Positions 7,387 through 14,198 of a stretch of 17,448 nucleotides of DNA are shown one piece after another. Source of the DNA: Humitalea sp038323655 (GTDB lineage: Bacteria; Pseudomonadota; Alphaproteobacteria; Acetobacterales; Acetobacteraceae). The translations under genes and the position numbers were made by a program. The stretch is from contig JBBQHE010000078.1 of NCBI GenBank assembly GCA_038323655.1, positions 1 through 17,448 on the forward strand, read 5' to 3'. Within the stretch, counting starts at the first letter, position 1, and every line of letters starts with the position of its first letter. Under the pieces are notes generated by a model that was not told the DNA's origin, did no database searches, and saw only the letters and a list, made by a program, of their open reading frames with translations.

Positions 7387-8349
7387 ATGATGGGTCTTGG
7401 TCGGCGTGGCCTTCTGGCCGGGGTTTTGGCGGCCCCTGCGGCGATGGCGCAGGAACGCTATCCCTCGCGCCCCATTCGCATGATTTTGCCGGTGGGGGTG
7501 GGCGGGCTGACCGATGCGGTGGGCCGCATCCTGGCCGAACGCATGGGCGGCGTGCTGGGCGTGCCGATAGTGCCCGAGAATGTGGTGGGCGCGGGCAGCA
7601 CCCTGGGCGCGCTGGCGCTGCTGCGGAGCCCGGCCGATGGGTATGCGATCATCACGGTTACCAACAACCATCCGGTGATGCAGGCGCTGTATCCGAATTT
7701 TCCCTATGACCCGGTCACCGCCTTTGCCCCCATCGCGCTGACGACGCGCCAGGCGTTTTTGGTGACGGTGCATCCCGATGTGCCGGCGCGGGACATGCCG
7801 GGCTTCCTGGCCTGGCTGCGGGAGCGGAAAGATGCGGTGAATTTTGGGGCGGGCACGCCGGGCACGACGAACAATATGGCGACGGAATTGCTGAAACATA
7901 CGATGGGGTTGGAGTTTGCGGTGGTGCCCTACCGGACGTCGCCGGCCGCGGTGCAGGATCTGTTGGCGGGGCGGGTGCAGGCGATGATCGAGACGCCGAC
8001 CCTGATGGCGCCGCTGGTGCAGGCGGGGCAGCTGCGGGCGCTGGCGATCACCTCGGCCGAGCGGTCGGCGGCGTTTCCGGATTTGCCGACTCTGCGGGAG
8101 GCGGGGGTGGCGGATTATGAGGTGACGGCCTGGCAGGCGATGCTGATGCGGCCGGAGGTGCCGCCGGCGGTGCAGAGCGTGTTGCAGCAGGCGGCGGGGG
8201 TGGTGCTGGCCGATCCGGTGACGCGGGAGCGGATGGGGCGGATTGGGGTGGAGATTTGCCCGGATACCTCGGCGGCGGCGACGGTGGCGCATATGCGGGC
8301 GGAGGTGGCGCGGTGGATGCCGTTGGCGGGGAGGTTAAGGGCGGGGTGA
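7387..8349 (+). CDS. TctC/Bug-family periplasmic substrate-binding protein (2)
   Basis: A binding protein of about 320 residues (PF03401). After MMGLGRRGLLAGVLAAPAAMAQ, a Tat-like signal, come YPSRPIRMILPVGVGGLTDAVGR, VPENVVGAGSTLGALAL, ADGYAIITV, FPYDPVTAFAPIAL, FGAGTPGTTNNMATELL, VVPYRTSPAAVQDLLAGRVQ and FPDLPTLREAGVADYEVTAWQ, the normal order for the family. The frame also has a TTG at 7354, but I prefer the ATG at 7387 (or 7390) because GGTGGGG precedes it and the signal peptide then begins correctly. It follows the phnW-like gene by 110 bp on the same strand, so it may deliver that enzyme's substrate or precursor; this is inference. No permease genes are near. It ends 6 bp from the convergent nuclease gene's stop. 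Confidence 0.92.
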   Translation: MMGLGRRGLLAGVLAAPAAMAQERYPSRPIRMILPVGVGGLTDAVGRILAERMGGVLGVPIVPENVVGAGSTLGALALLRSPADGYAIITVTNNHPVMQALYPNFPYDPVTAFAPIALTTRQAFLVTVHPDVPARDMPGFLAWLRERKDAVNFGAGTPGTTNNMATELLKHTMGLEFAVVPYRTSPAAVQDLLAGRVQAMIETPTLMAPLVQAGQLRALAITSAERSAAFPDLPTLREAGVADYEVTAWQAMLMRPEVPPAVQSVLQQAAGVVLADPVTRERMGRIGVEICPDTSAAATVAHMRAEVARWMPLAGRLRAG

Positions 8350-8355
8350 GGGGGC

Positions 8356-9321
8356 TTAGGGACTGCCCAAAAGCGTGTGGCGCGTGCGAAGGTAATCCGC
8401 CCATTCGCGAGCATCTTCGGACTTGTCTAACAGGGCATCTCCGAACACATCTTCGAGCGAACGACATATGAAATCGTCTGGCTGCATCAAGAGGTTTCGA
8501 AACGCATCGAACGCGTTGCTGCCGAACCGTCGCAGCTTCGGAGCGGTCACTTGATGCAAGGCTAGATTGCCGGATGGTGAGATGTGCAAAACGCGCACGC
8601 GGTCTGCCCCATCCTCGCGCGCCGCTTGCATCCTGCATGCCAGCATCTGCTGGCGCAGGAGTTGGTAAAATGGCTCCCAGAAAAAGTCTGCCAGGATGAC
8701 GGACTGATCCGTGCGGATGGGGCCGTCGGGCGCAAAAACCAGGTTCTCGTATCGGCGCTGCCGCGTATCGTTTCCGGAAGGTGGGATCGGCGCGCCGTAG
8801 CGCTCAGTGTACTTCCATTCGATCAGGACAGTCTCGTTCAGTCCGCCGTGTTCCGGTTTGAAGCGAACGATCGCATCGGCGCTAGTGCAATTCGCACCGC
8901 GCGTGCGTTTCCCGGATTTGCCTGCCTCGTTGAGATAATTCGCACGACCGATCCACTCGAATCCGACGAACCATGGCTGGCCGCCGGGGCCCTCTTCGAC
9001 TTCCAGCATGGACGGCGGTGCTATGCCCAATGCCTTGCCTACTACCTTGGACAGGAGCGTCGGGCGCGTGGCAAGCGGCATCAGATAATTGAGGCAATTC
9101 ACCTGTGAGGAGAGTGCGTGATTGGCGTGCCGGTGCCAAGAAATGCCGTACTTGACGAAGTAGGCGATAGCATCCTGGCGAATGCTTGGAGCAAGGTTGA
9201 GCGCCGCGTATTCCGGCGCGAGGCGATAACCGACACCTGCATGTCCAGTGACACCGGCGGGCATGGAACTGACGAAGTAGGCGCTTTGAGCATCGCGTTG
9301 CCGGCTGATGAACTCGTTCAT
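8356..9321 (-). CDS. PGN_0703-type putative restriction endonuclease (PD-(D/E)XK-like)
   Basis: A 321-residue protein resembling the PGN_0703 family of putative restriction endonucleases. Seen are the N-terminal region with the conserved SSQVNCLNYLMPL (71-83), FVGFEWIGRANYL in the middle, and a nuclease-like core with TSADAIVRF (D149) followed 18 residues later by VLIEWKYTERYG (E168, K170). This gives the D...ExK pattern of PD-(D/E)XK enzymes. The C-terminal half (FFWEPFYQLLRQQMLACRM, VRVLHISPSGN) fits the same family. The ATG at 9321 is the natural start. Base composition is visibly less GC-rich than the neighbouring genes and codon use is less extreme, suggesting horizontal acquisition. No methyltransferase, specificity subunit or antitoxin-like gene is adjacent, so it stands alone. 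Function as a defence nuclease is inferred. Confidence 0.75.
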   Translation of the reverse strand: MNEFISRQRDAQSAYFVSSMPAGVTGHAGVGYRLAPEYAALNLAPSIRQDAIAYFVKYGISWHRHANHALSSQVNCLNYLMPLATRPTLLSKVVGKALGIAPPSMLEVEEGPGGQPWFVGFEWIGRANYLNEAGKSGKRTRGANCTSADAIVRFKPEHGGLNETVLIEWKYTERYGAPIPPSGNDTRQRRYENLVFAPDGPIRTDQSVILADFFWEPFYQLLRQQMLACRMQAAREDGADRVRVLHISPSGNLALHQVTAPKLRRFGSNAFDAFRNLLMQPDDFICRSLEDVFGDALLDKSEDAREWADYLRTRHTLLGSP

Positions 9322-9370
9322 TCACGATTTCCTACGCACGCCGGAAATTACCTCAGCGATGCTACATTGG

Positions 9371-9398
9371 AACATACCGTCTTTATATCGTTCTACAA
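9371..9398 (-). promoter_or_regulatory. Possible sigma70-type promoter for the nuclease gene
   Basis: Read on the minus strand, TTGTAG (complement of 9393-9398) and TATGTT (complement of 9371-9376) are separated by 16 nt, in an AT-rich patch about 50 bp upstream of the nuclease start. The patch is unusual in this GC-rich window and fits acquired DNA carrying its own promoter. The match to consensus is only moderate. Confidence 0.3.
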
Positions 9399-9442
9399 CA
9401 CAATTGCGGTTGCCTGCGTCCGATCTGGCGGCTGCCTCACCC

Positions 9443-10183
9443 CTACCCCCCAAACCGCCCCATCAACCCCACCCCAACCCCCACAACAACCCGCCCCTTC
9501 GGCGCAGCAAAACTCCCCACCGTCGCCTTCCGCACCCCAAGCCTGACCAGCCCCTCCGCCAACCCCACCGCGCAGCTCACCCCCTCAATCACCGGCACCG
9601 GCACCCGCGCCGCGATCCGCCCCGGCATCCCGGCCATCACCGCGCTGGTCAAAATCACGCACTCCGCCCCATCCGCCTCCACCAGCACCCCCGCCGCGCG
9701 CACCACGGCCGCCTCCACCGCCCCGGGGTCGGCCAGGGTCGCCTGGGCCTCCACATCCGTGGCCCGGATGCCGGCCAGGCGCGACGTCAGCCCATAATGC
9801 GCCACCATCTCCCGCAGCACCGCCGCCGTGCGGGCCGATGACACGACCAACCCGAAACGCCCGCCCAGCAGGCAGGCGGTGTGCAGAGCAGCCTCTGTGA
9901 TCCCGATCACCGGCACCGCCATCATCTGCCGGATCGCCGCCAAGCCGCTGTCGATGGCGGAGGCGACGATCACCGCATCGCAATCCCCGCCCTCGGCCGC
10001 GACCAGTTCCAGGTTGGCGTAATCGCCGATGGTCATCTCCATCCGGCTGGCGATGACGCTGGCGCCAAAAGTGCCGGTGGCGGGCTTGATCTCGGTGCCC
10101 GGGGCCGCCACCGCCCGCGCGGCGGCGGCCATGCGTTCGGTGATGGCCGGCGTGGTGTTCGGGTTGGCAAGAAGCAATCGCAC
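9443..10183 (-). CDS. Asp/Glu/hydantoin racemase-family protein with both catalytic cysteines replaced by serine
   Basis: A 246-residue member of the Asp/Glu/hydantoin racemase superfamily (PF01177), starting at a GTG (10183) with AGGGGG 9 nt upstream. The start LLLANPNTTPAITERM is the standard INPNTS-type motif of hydantoin racemase-like proteins, followed by PVIGITEAALHTACLLGGRFGLV (91-113). In active racemases two cysteines act as acid and base, near residues 76 and 181. Here the equivalent segments read VIVASAIDSGL (S75) and VILTSAVMAGM (S180), so both are serine. The gene sits 54 bp downstream of tctC (3), probably in one operon, suggesting the imported compound is its substrate. It may be a decarboxylase or isomerase variant, a serine-based enzyme, or a non-catalytic binder. 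The superfamily call is firm, the reaction unknown. Confidence 0.85.
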   Translation of the reverse strand: MRLLLANPNTTPAITERMAAAARAVAAPGTEIKPATGTFGASVIASRMEMTIGDYANLELVAAEGGDCDAVIVASAIDSGLAAIRQMMAVPVIGITEAALHTACLLGGRFGLVVSSARTAAVLREMVAHYGLTSRLAGIRATDVEAQATLADPGAVEAAVVRAAGVLVEADGAECVILTSAVMAGMPGRIAARVPVPVIEGVSCAVGLAEGLVRLGVRKATVGSFAAPKGRVVVGVGVGLMGRFGG

Positions 10184-10237
10184 GGGCCGGGTCCCCCTGG
10201 TGGCGCGGGCAAGCTGACCAGACCCGGGGCCGCGGCG

Positions 10238-11212
10238 CTACTCCGGCCGGATATTCGCCGCCGCGATCACCTGGCGCCAGCGGGCGATTTCCGCCTGCTG
10301 GAAGGCGCTGTATTCGTCCGGCGTATTCGCCACCACCACCAGCCCGATCTGCCCCAGGCGTTCGGTCACCGCGGGCGTCTTCAGCGCCGCGATCACCGCC
10401 CCCGCCACCCGGTCGCGCAAGGCCGGCGCCATGCCGCCCGGCGCCATCACCGCCTGCCAGGAGGTGACGATGAAATCGGGCAACCCCGCCTCGGCCGCCG
10501 TCGGCACATCGGGGATGACGGGGCTGCGCGTGGTACCCGTCTGCAGGATCGCCCGCAGCCGCCCGCCGGCGATATGCCCCGCGACGGTTCCGAGGTTCTG
10601 GAAGCTGATCTGCACATTCCCCGCGATCAGGTCGGTCGCCGCCGCCGCCCCGCCGCCATAGGGGATATGCGCGGAATCCGTGCCCGTGCGCTGCTTGAAC
10701 AATTCGGCGGTCAGGTGGTCCGACGATCCGACCCCGCTGGTGGAATAGGACGTGCGCCCGGGGTTGGCGCGCAGCCAGGCGATCAACTCGGACAAGGTGC
10801 GCGCCGGTACGCGCTCAGCATTCACCACCAGCACATTGGGCGTGGTCACCGCCAGCGTGATGGGCGTGAAATCCCGCACCGGGTCGTAGCCCAGGTTGGG
10901 CCGAAGGGCGGCGTTGATGGCAAAGACGCCGATCGACCCGGTCATCATGGTATAGCCGTCGGGCGCGGCGCGGGCCATGGCGCGGCCCGCCAGTTCGCCA
11001 TTCGCCCCGGGCCGGTTTTCTGCGACGACCGGCTGGCCGATGGCCGAAGACATGGCCTGGGCGATGGATCGTGCGGTGATGTCGGACGGCCCCCCGGCGA
11101 CAAAGGGGACCAGCATGGTCGTGGCCCGGGTCGGCCATTCGGCCTGGGCGCGGGCGATGAAGGGCGTGGCGAGCCCAAGTGCCACCAGGGCACGGCGGGG
11201 CAGCGATGACAT
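10238..11212 (-). CDS. TctC/Bug-family periplasmic substrate-binding protein (3)
   Basis: A 324-residue binding protein (PF03401) with signal MSSLPRRALVALGLATPFIA. Family segments are WPTRATTMLVPFVAGGPSDITAR, VAENRPGANGELAGRAM, APDGYTMMTG, LGYDPVRDFTPITL, STSGVGSSDHLTAELFKQ, HIPYGGGAAAATDLIAGNVQ and PDVPTAAEAGLPDFIVTSWQ. Length is standard. It lies 24 bp downstream of the DUF1289 gene and 54 bp upstream of the racemase-like gene, all on the minus strand, so the last two at least are likely co-transcribed. As with the other two copies there is no TctA/TctB gene in the window. Ligand unknown; the racemase-like partner hints at an amino- or hydroxy-carboxylate. Confidence 0.93.
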   Translation of the reverse strand: MSSLPRRALVALGLATPFIARAQAEWPTRATTMLVPFVAGGPSDITARSIAQAMSSAIGQPVVAENRPGANGELAGRAMARAAPDGYTMMTGSIGVFAINAALRPNLGYDPVRDFTPITLAVTTPNVLVVNAERVPARTLSELIAWLRANPGRTSYSTSGVGSSDHLTAELFKQRTGTDSAHIPYGGGAAAATDLIAGNVQISFQNLGTVAGHIAGGRLRAILQTGTTRSPVIPDVPTAAEAGLPDFIVTSWQAVMAPGGMAPALRDRVAGAVIAALKTPAVTERLGQIGLVVVANTPDEYSAFQQAEIARWRQVIAAANIRPE

Positions 11213-11236
11213 GGGGCGTTTTCCCGGACTGTTTCC

Positions 11237-11431
11237 TTATCCGGCAGAATGGCGCGGCGCGGTGCGCGGGGGCAAGGATTCCAATCGCGCCGCCGCCGCG
11301 GCCACGATCGCGGCCTGCTCGGCCTCGGTCGCCCGCGTCCAGGCGCGCAGGTCATCGGGGGTGCGGCCACAGCCGACGCAGAAGCCCAGATCTTCGTCCA
11401 GGCGGCAGATCTGGCGGCAGGGGCTTTCCAT
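11237..11431 (-). CDS. DUF1289 small cysteine-rich protein
   Basis: A 64-residue protein of the DUF1289 family (PF06945). It starts MESPCRQICRLDEDLGFCVG and continues CGRTPDDLRAW, giving the family pattern with four cysteines (C5, C9, C18, C21) that probably bind a metal, followed by the conserved W and a helical tail. Function of the family is unknown. The same frame is open far upstream through the fhs gene on the opposite strand, but only this end has family character, so the ATG at 11431 is the start. It is divergent from fhs (93 bp between starts) and 24 bp upstream of tctC (3). Confidence 0.85.
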   Translation of the reverse strand: MESPCRQICRLDEDLGFCVGCGRTPDDLRAWTRATEAEQAAIVAAAAARLESLPPRTAPRHSAG

Positions 11432-11449
11432 CGCAGCCCTTTGCCGCAA

Positions 11450-11513
11450 CGCAGCACGCTGCGCCAGTCTTGCGGCCCATCCTTCTGCCCCGTAATCCGG
11501 CAGAAAGGGGAGA
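11450..11513 (+). promoter_or_regulatory. Two potential hairpins in the fhs leader, the second abutting the ribosome binding site
   Basis: Between the DUF1289 start and fhs, CGCAG/CTGCG (11450-11454 and 11459-11463) forms a small hairpin. TTCTGCC/GGCAGAA (11483-11489 and 11499-11505) forms a perfect 7-bp stem with a 9-nt loop. The second stem can be extended by CC (11481-11482) pairing with GG of the AGGGGAGA ribosome binding site (11506-11513) across a bulged A, so it could limit fhs translation. No known riboswitch class was recognised. Base pairing is seen; regulation is inferred. Confidence 0.3.
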
Positions 11514-11524
11514 CCGCCACCGGC

Positions 11525-13189
11525 ATGAGCACCGACCTTGAGATCGCCCGCGCCACAACCCTGGCGCCGATCGCGACCATCGCCGCCCGGGCCGGCATCC
11601 CGCAGGACGCGCTGCTGCCCTATGGCCGGCTCAAGGCCAAGATCGACCCAGCGCTGATCCCCGATACCGGCCGGCAGGGCGCCCTGGTGCTGGTTACCGG
11701 CATCAACCCGACCCCGGCTGGCGAGGGCAAGACGACCACCACCGTGGGGCTGACCGATGCGCTCGCGGCTTCCGGCATGCGCGCCATGGCGGCGCTGCGG
11801 GAACCCAGCCTCGGGCCCTGTTTCGGGGTCAAGGGCGGGGCGACCGGCGGTGGCCGCGCCCAGGTCGGGCCGATGGAGGACATCAACCTCCATTTCACCG
11901 GCGATTTCCACGCGATCACCAGCGCCAACAACCTGCTGGCCGCGATGATCGACAACCACATCTACTGGGGCAATGCGCTGGGGCTGGACACGCGCCGCAT
12001 CGCCTGGCGCCGCGCGCTGGACATGAACGACCGCGCGCTGCGGCACATCACCGGCAGCCTGGGCGGTGTCGCCAATGGGTTCCCGCGGGAAGACGGCTTC
12101 GATATCTCGGTCGCGTCCGAAGTCATGGCCGTGTTCTGCCTGGCGACGGACCTGGCCGACCTGCAGGACCGGCTCGGCCGCATGGTTGTGGGCCAGACGC
12201 GTGATGGGCATCTGGTCACGGCGCGCGACCTCAAGGCCGATGGCGCCATGGCGGTGCTGCTGCGTGACGCGCTGATGCCAAACCTGGTGCAGACGTTTGA
12301 GGGCACGCCGGCGCTGGTCCATGGCGGGCCGTTTGCGAATATCGCGCATGGCTGCAACAGCGTGATCGCGACGAAGCTGGCGCTGCGCCTGGCCGATGTG
12401 GTGGTGACCGAGGCCGGGTTCGGCGCCGACCTCGGCGCGGAAAAGTTCCTGGACATCAAGTGCCGCCAGGCCGGGCTGTCGCCCGCCGCCTGCGTCGTGG
12501 TCGCGACTGTCCGTGCGCTGAAGATGCATGGCGGGGTCGCCAAGGCGGCCCTGGGGGCGGAGGATGTGGCGGCGGTGCAGCGCGGGGTGGCGAACCTGTC
12601 GCGGCACGTCGAAAACTGCCGCGGCTTCGGCCTGCCGGTGGTCGTCGCGCTGAACCGCTTTACCGGCGACACCGCGGCCGAGATCGCGGCGGTGCAGGCC
12701 GCGATGGCGGCGTTGGGGACCGAGGCTGTGCTCTGCACCCATTGGGGCGATGGCGCGGCCGGGGCGGCCGATCTGGCGCGGGTTGTGCGCGGCTTCATCG
12801 AGGCTGGCTCGGCGCGGTTCACGCCATTGTATGACGCCGCCTTGCCGCTGGCCGAAAAGATCCGCGCGATCGCGACCGGTATCTACCGCGCGGCCGATAT
12901 TGCCCTGCCGGCGGGGGTGGCGAAGAAGCTGGAGGGCTTCGCCGCCGCCGGCTTCGGCCACCTGCCGGTGTGCATCGCGAAGACGCAGTATTCCTTCAGT
13001 GCCGATCCCACGGCGCTGGGCGCGCCCACGGGCCATGTGCTGCCGGTGCGGGACGTGCGGTTGTCGGCCGGGGCAGGCTTTGTGGTGGCCGTCTGCGGCG
13101 ATGTGATGACCATGCCCGGCTTGCCGCGCAGCCCGGCGGCGGAACGCATCGGGCTGGATGCGGAAGGGCGCATCGACGGGTTGTTCTGA
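11525..13189 (+). CDS. fhs: Formate-tetrahydrofolate ligase
   Basis: A 554-residue enzyme (10-formyltetrahydrofolate synthetase) that joins formate to tetrahydrofolate with ATP, feeding one-carbon units to purine and formyl-Met synthesis. Signatures: the P-loop-like PTPAGEGKTTTTVGL (62-76), EPSLGPCFGVKGGATGGG (93-110), GPMEDINLHFTGDFHAI (115-131), VTEAGFGADLGAEKF, and KTQYSFSADPTALGAPTGH with CGDVMTMPGLPRSP near the end. Length is normal for bacterial Fhs. The frame is open upstream to 11249, but the ATG at 11525 is chosen because AGGGGAGA precedes it and MSTDLEIARATTLAPI is the usual N-terminus. No other folate gene is adjacent; a tRNA gene follows. Confidence 0.97.
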   Translation: MSTDLEIARATTLAPIATIAARAGIPQDALLPYGRLKAKIDPALIPDTGRQGALVLVTGINPTPAGEGKTTTTVGLTDALAASGMRAMAALREPSLGPCFGVKGGATGGGRAQVGPMEDINLHFTGDFHAITSANNLLAAMIDNHIYWGNALGLDTRRIAWRRALDMNDRALRHITGSLGGVANGFPREDGFDISVASEVMAVFCLATDLADLQDRLGRMVVGQTRDGHLVTARDLKADGAMAVLLRDALMPNLVQTFEGTPALVHGGPFANIAHGCNSVIATKLALRLADVVVTEAGFGADLGAEKFLDIKCRQAGLSPAACVVVATVRALKMHGGVAKAALGAEDVAAVQRGVANLSRHVENCRGFGLPVVVALNRFTGDTAAEIAAVQAAMAALGTEAVLCTHWGDGAAGAADLARVVRGFIEAGSARFTPLYDAALPLAEKIRAIATGIYRAADIALPAGVAKKLEGFAAAGFGHLPVCIAKTQYSFSADPTALGAPTGHVLPVRDVRLSAGAGFVVAVCGDVMTMPGLPRSPAAERIGLDAEGRIDGLF

Positions 13190-13226
13190 ACAAAGCGCCG
13201 CGGTGGGGGTTGCGGGGTGGTGGGGG

Positions 13227-13245
13227 GGGCGGTATTAGCCCGCCC
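13227..13245 (+). terminator. Possible hairpin after fhs
   Basis: GGGCGG (13227-13232), a 7-nt loop and CCGCCC (13240-13245) form a perfect 6-bp GC stem about 40 bp after the fhs stop and 30 bp before the tRNA gene. No T-run follows, so it is at best a weak intrinsic terminator or a pause site. Confidence 0.25.
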
Positions 13246-13275
13246 TCGCCGGGCGATTGCCCTGGTTGAGTGTGT

Positions 13276-13351
13276 GGGGCCATAGCTCAGTTGGTAGAGC
13301 GCTTGAATGGCATTCAAGAGGTCGGCGGTTCGATTCCGCCTGGCTCCACCA
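13276..13351 (+). tRNA. tRNA-Ala (anticodon GGC)
   Basis: A complete 76-nt cloverleaf: acceptor GGGGCCA pairing with TGGCTCC, D-arm with AGCTCAGTTGGTAGAGC, anticodon stem CTTGA/TCAAG around loop ATGGCAT (anticodon GGC, alanine), T-arm GGCGG-TTCGATT-CCGCC, discriminator A and encoded CCA at the 3' end (13349-13351). GCC is a heavily used alanine codon in this GC-rich DNA. The gene marks the left side of the accessory region that follows. Confidence 0.97.
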
Positions 13352-14198
13352 GTTTTTCTGGCACAGTTTCGCAACGAATTCGCCCGATCAACAAAATTCT
13401 GCGCTCAACTGACTGGCGAAGTTCTTCCAGATCGATCCTCCTGTGACGGGCCTCTGCGGCTGGCGCCGAGCTTCCTGCTCGCGCGCGCTGATGGCTTCTG
13501 CGGATCAGCGGTCAGAGGCCGGACACGTTCATGAACCCTGGGCGTTCGCGGACAGTCAGGTGTGTCGTTGATATGGCGCCCCCTTTTTCGTCCCCATCCG
13601 GCCAGACGGCAGTGTGCGAGCCACACAGATACGTCGGCCAGGACGCGGACGTCCCTCATGACGTCGAGGCCGCCAACGGTGTGGTTTCTGTTGCGCCACG
13701 CATCACGCGGCGACGTCGGCACCCACGGGCCCGGTGAGTCGGCTCCCTGGGCCTGCGCATGCGGCCGGCATTCCTTCGGCCGGGCACCTCACCCGTCGCG
13801 GCAGAACCCTGGCGCGCCGGCGGGTGCCACCGCCACAAGCAAGGCGAGCAGCCGCCCGGGCGAAAGGCCCAGCCGCCAACGACGGGGAAAGGCGCGGACC
13901 GGATGTTTCGTCCGTCCCTGGCTAGGCCATCGCGGTCGTGCCGGCGCGGATTTGCCGGCAACATGGCAACGCGACCCGTGTTCCCGCCCCTTCGCGGCTG
14001 ATGGCGTGTGATGCACGCAGGCTGCAGGGTCTGCATGGCGGCATGCGCGCGCCGCGGGTGCTGCCAACGCGCGTTGCACGTCCTGCCTGTTGGCGGTCAC
14101 CTCGATTCTTGCCTGCTCCAGGCAGCTGTGTGAGATTAGGCAACAGTGATTGGCGCCGTGAACGTCGCCTCTCGCCGCGGGAATTAGGAGACTGAGCG
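13352..14198. other. Long intergenic region without a convincing gene
   Basis: About 850 bp between the tRNA and the aldolase operon. Open frames exist on both strands (up to about 150 codons), but their translations are arginine/proline-rich, have no recognisable motifs, and none has a good ribosome binding site, so I list none as a gene. A perfect 6-bp inverted repeat TGCCTG-CTC-CAGGCA lies at 14110-14124, about 75 bp before the aldolase start, and could be an operator. The operon promoter presumably lies nearby, but no clear -35/-10 pair is seen. No copy of the tRNA 3' end was found, and no integrase is visible. Confidence 0.5.

Noticed and set aside
11432..13036. Long N-terminal extension of the DUF1289 frame through fhs
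   Set aside because: Only the last 64 codons have family character; the rest is antisense to the well-supported fhs gene.
13349..13361. CCAG-TTTTT-CTGG after the tRNA as a terminator
   Set aside because: The stem is only 4 bp and the T-run is in the loop, not after the stem.
13359..13375. Possible sigma54 promoter (TGGCAC followed by a GCA element)
   Set aside because: The spacing between the GG and GC elements is 9 rather than 10 and the -12 element is poor.
13405..14036. Several 60-150-codon open frames after the tRNA
   Set aside because: No recognisable motif, no good ribosome binding site, overlapping each other on both strands; composition fits random open frames.
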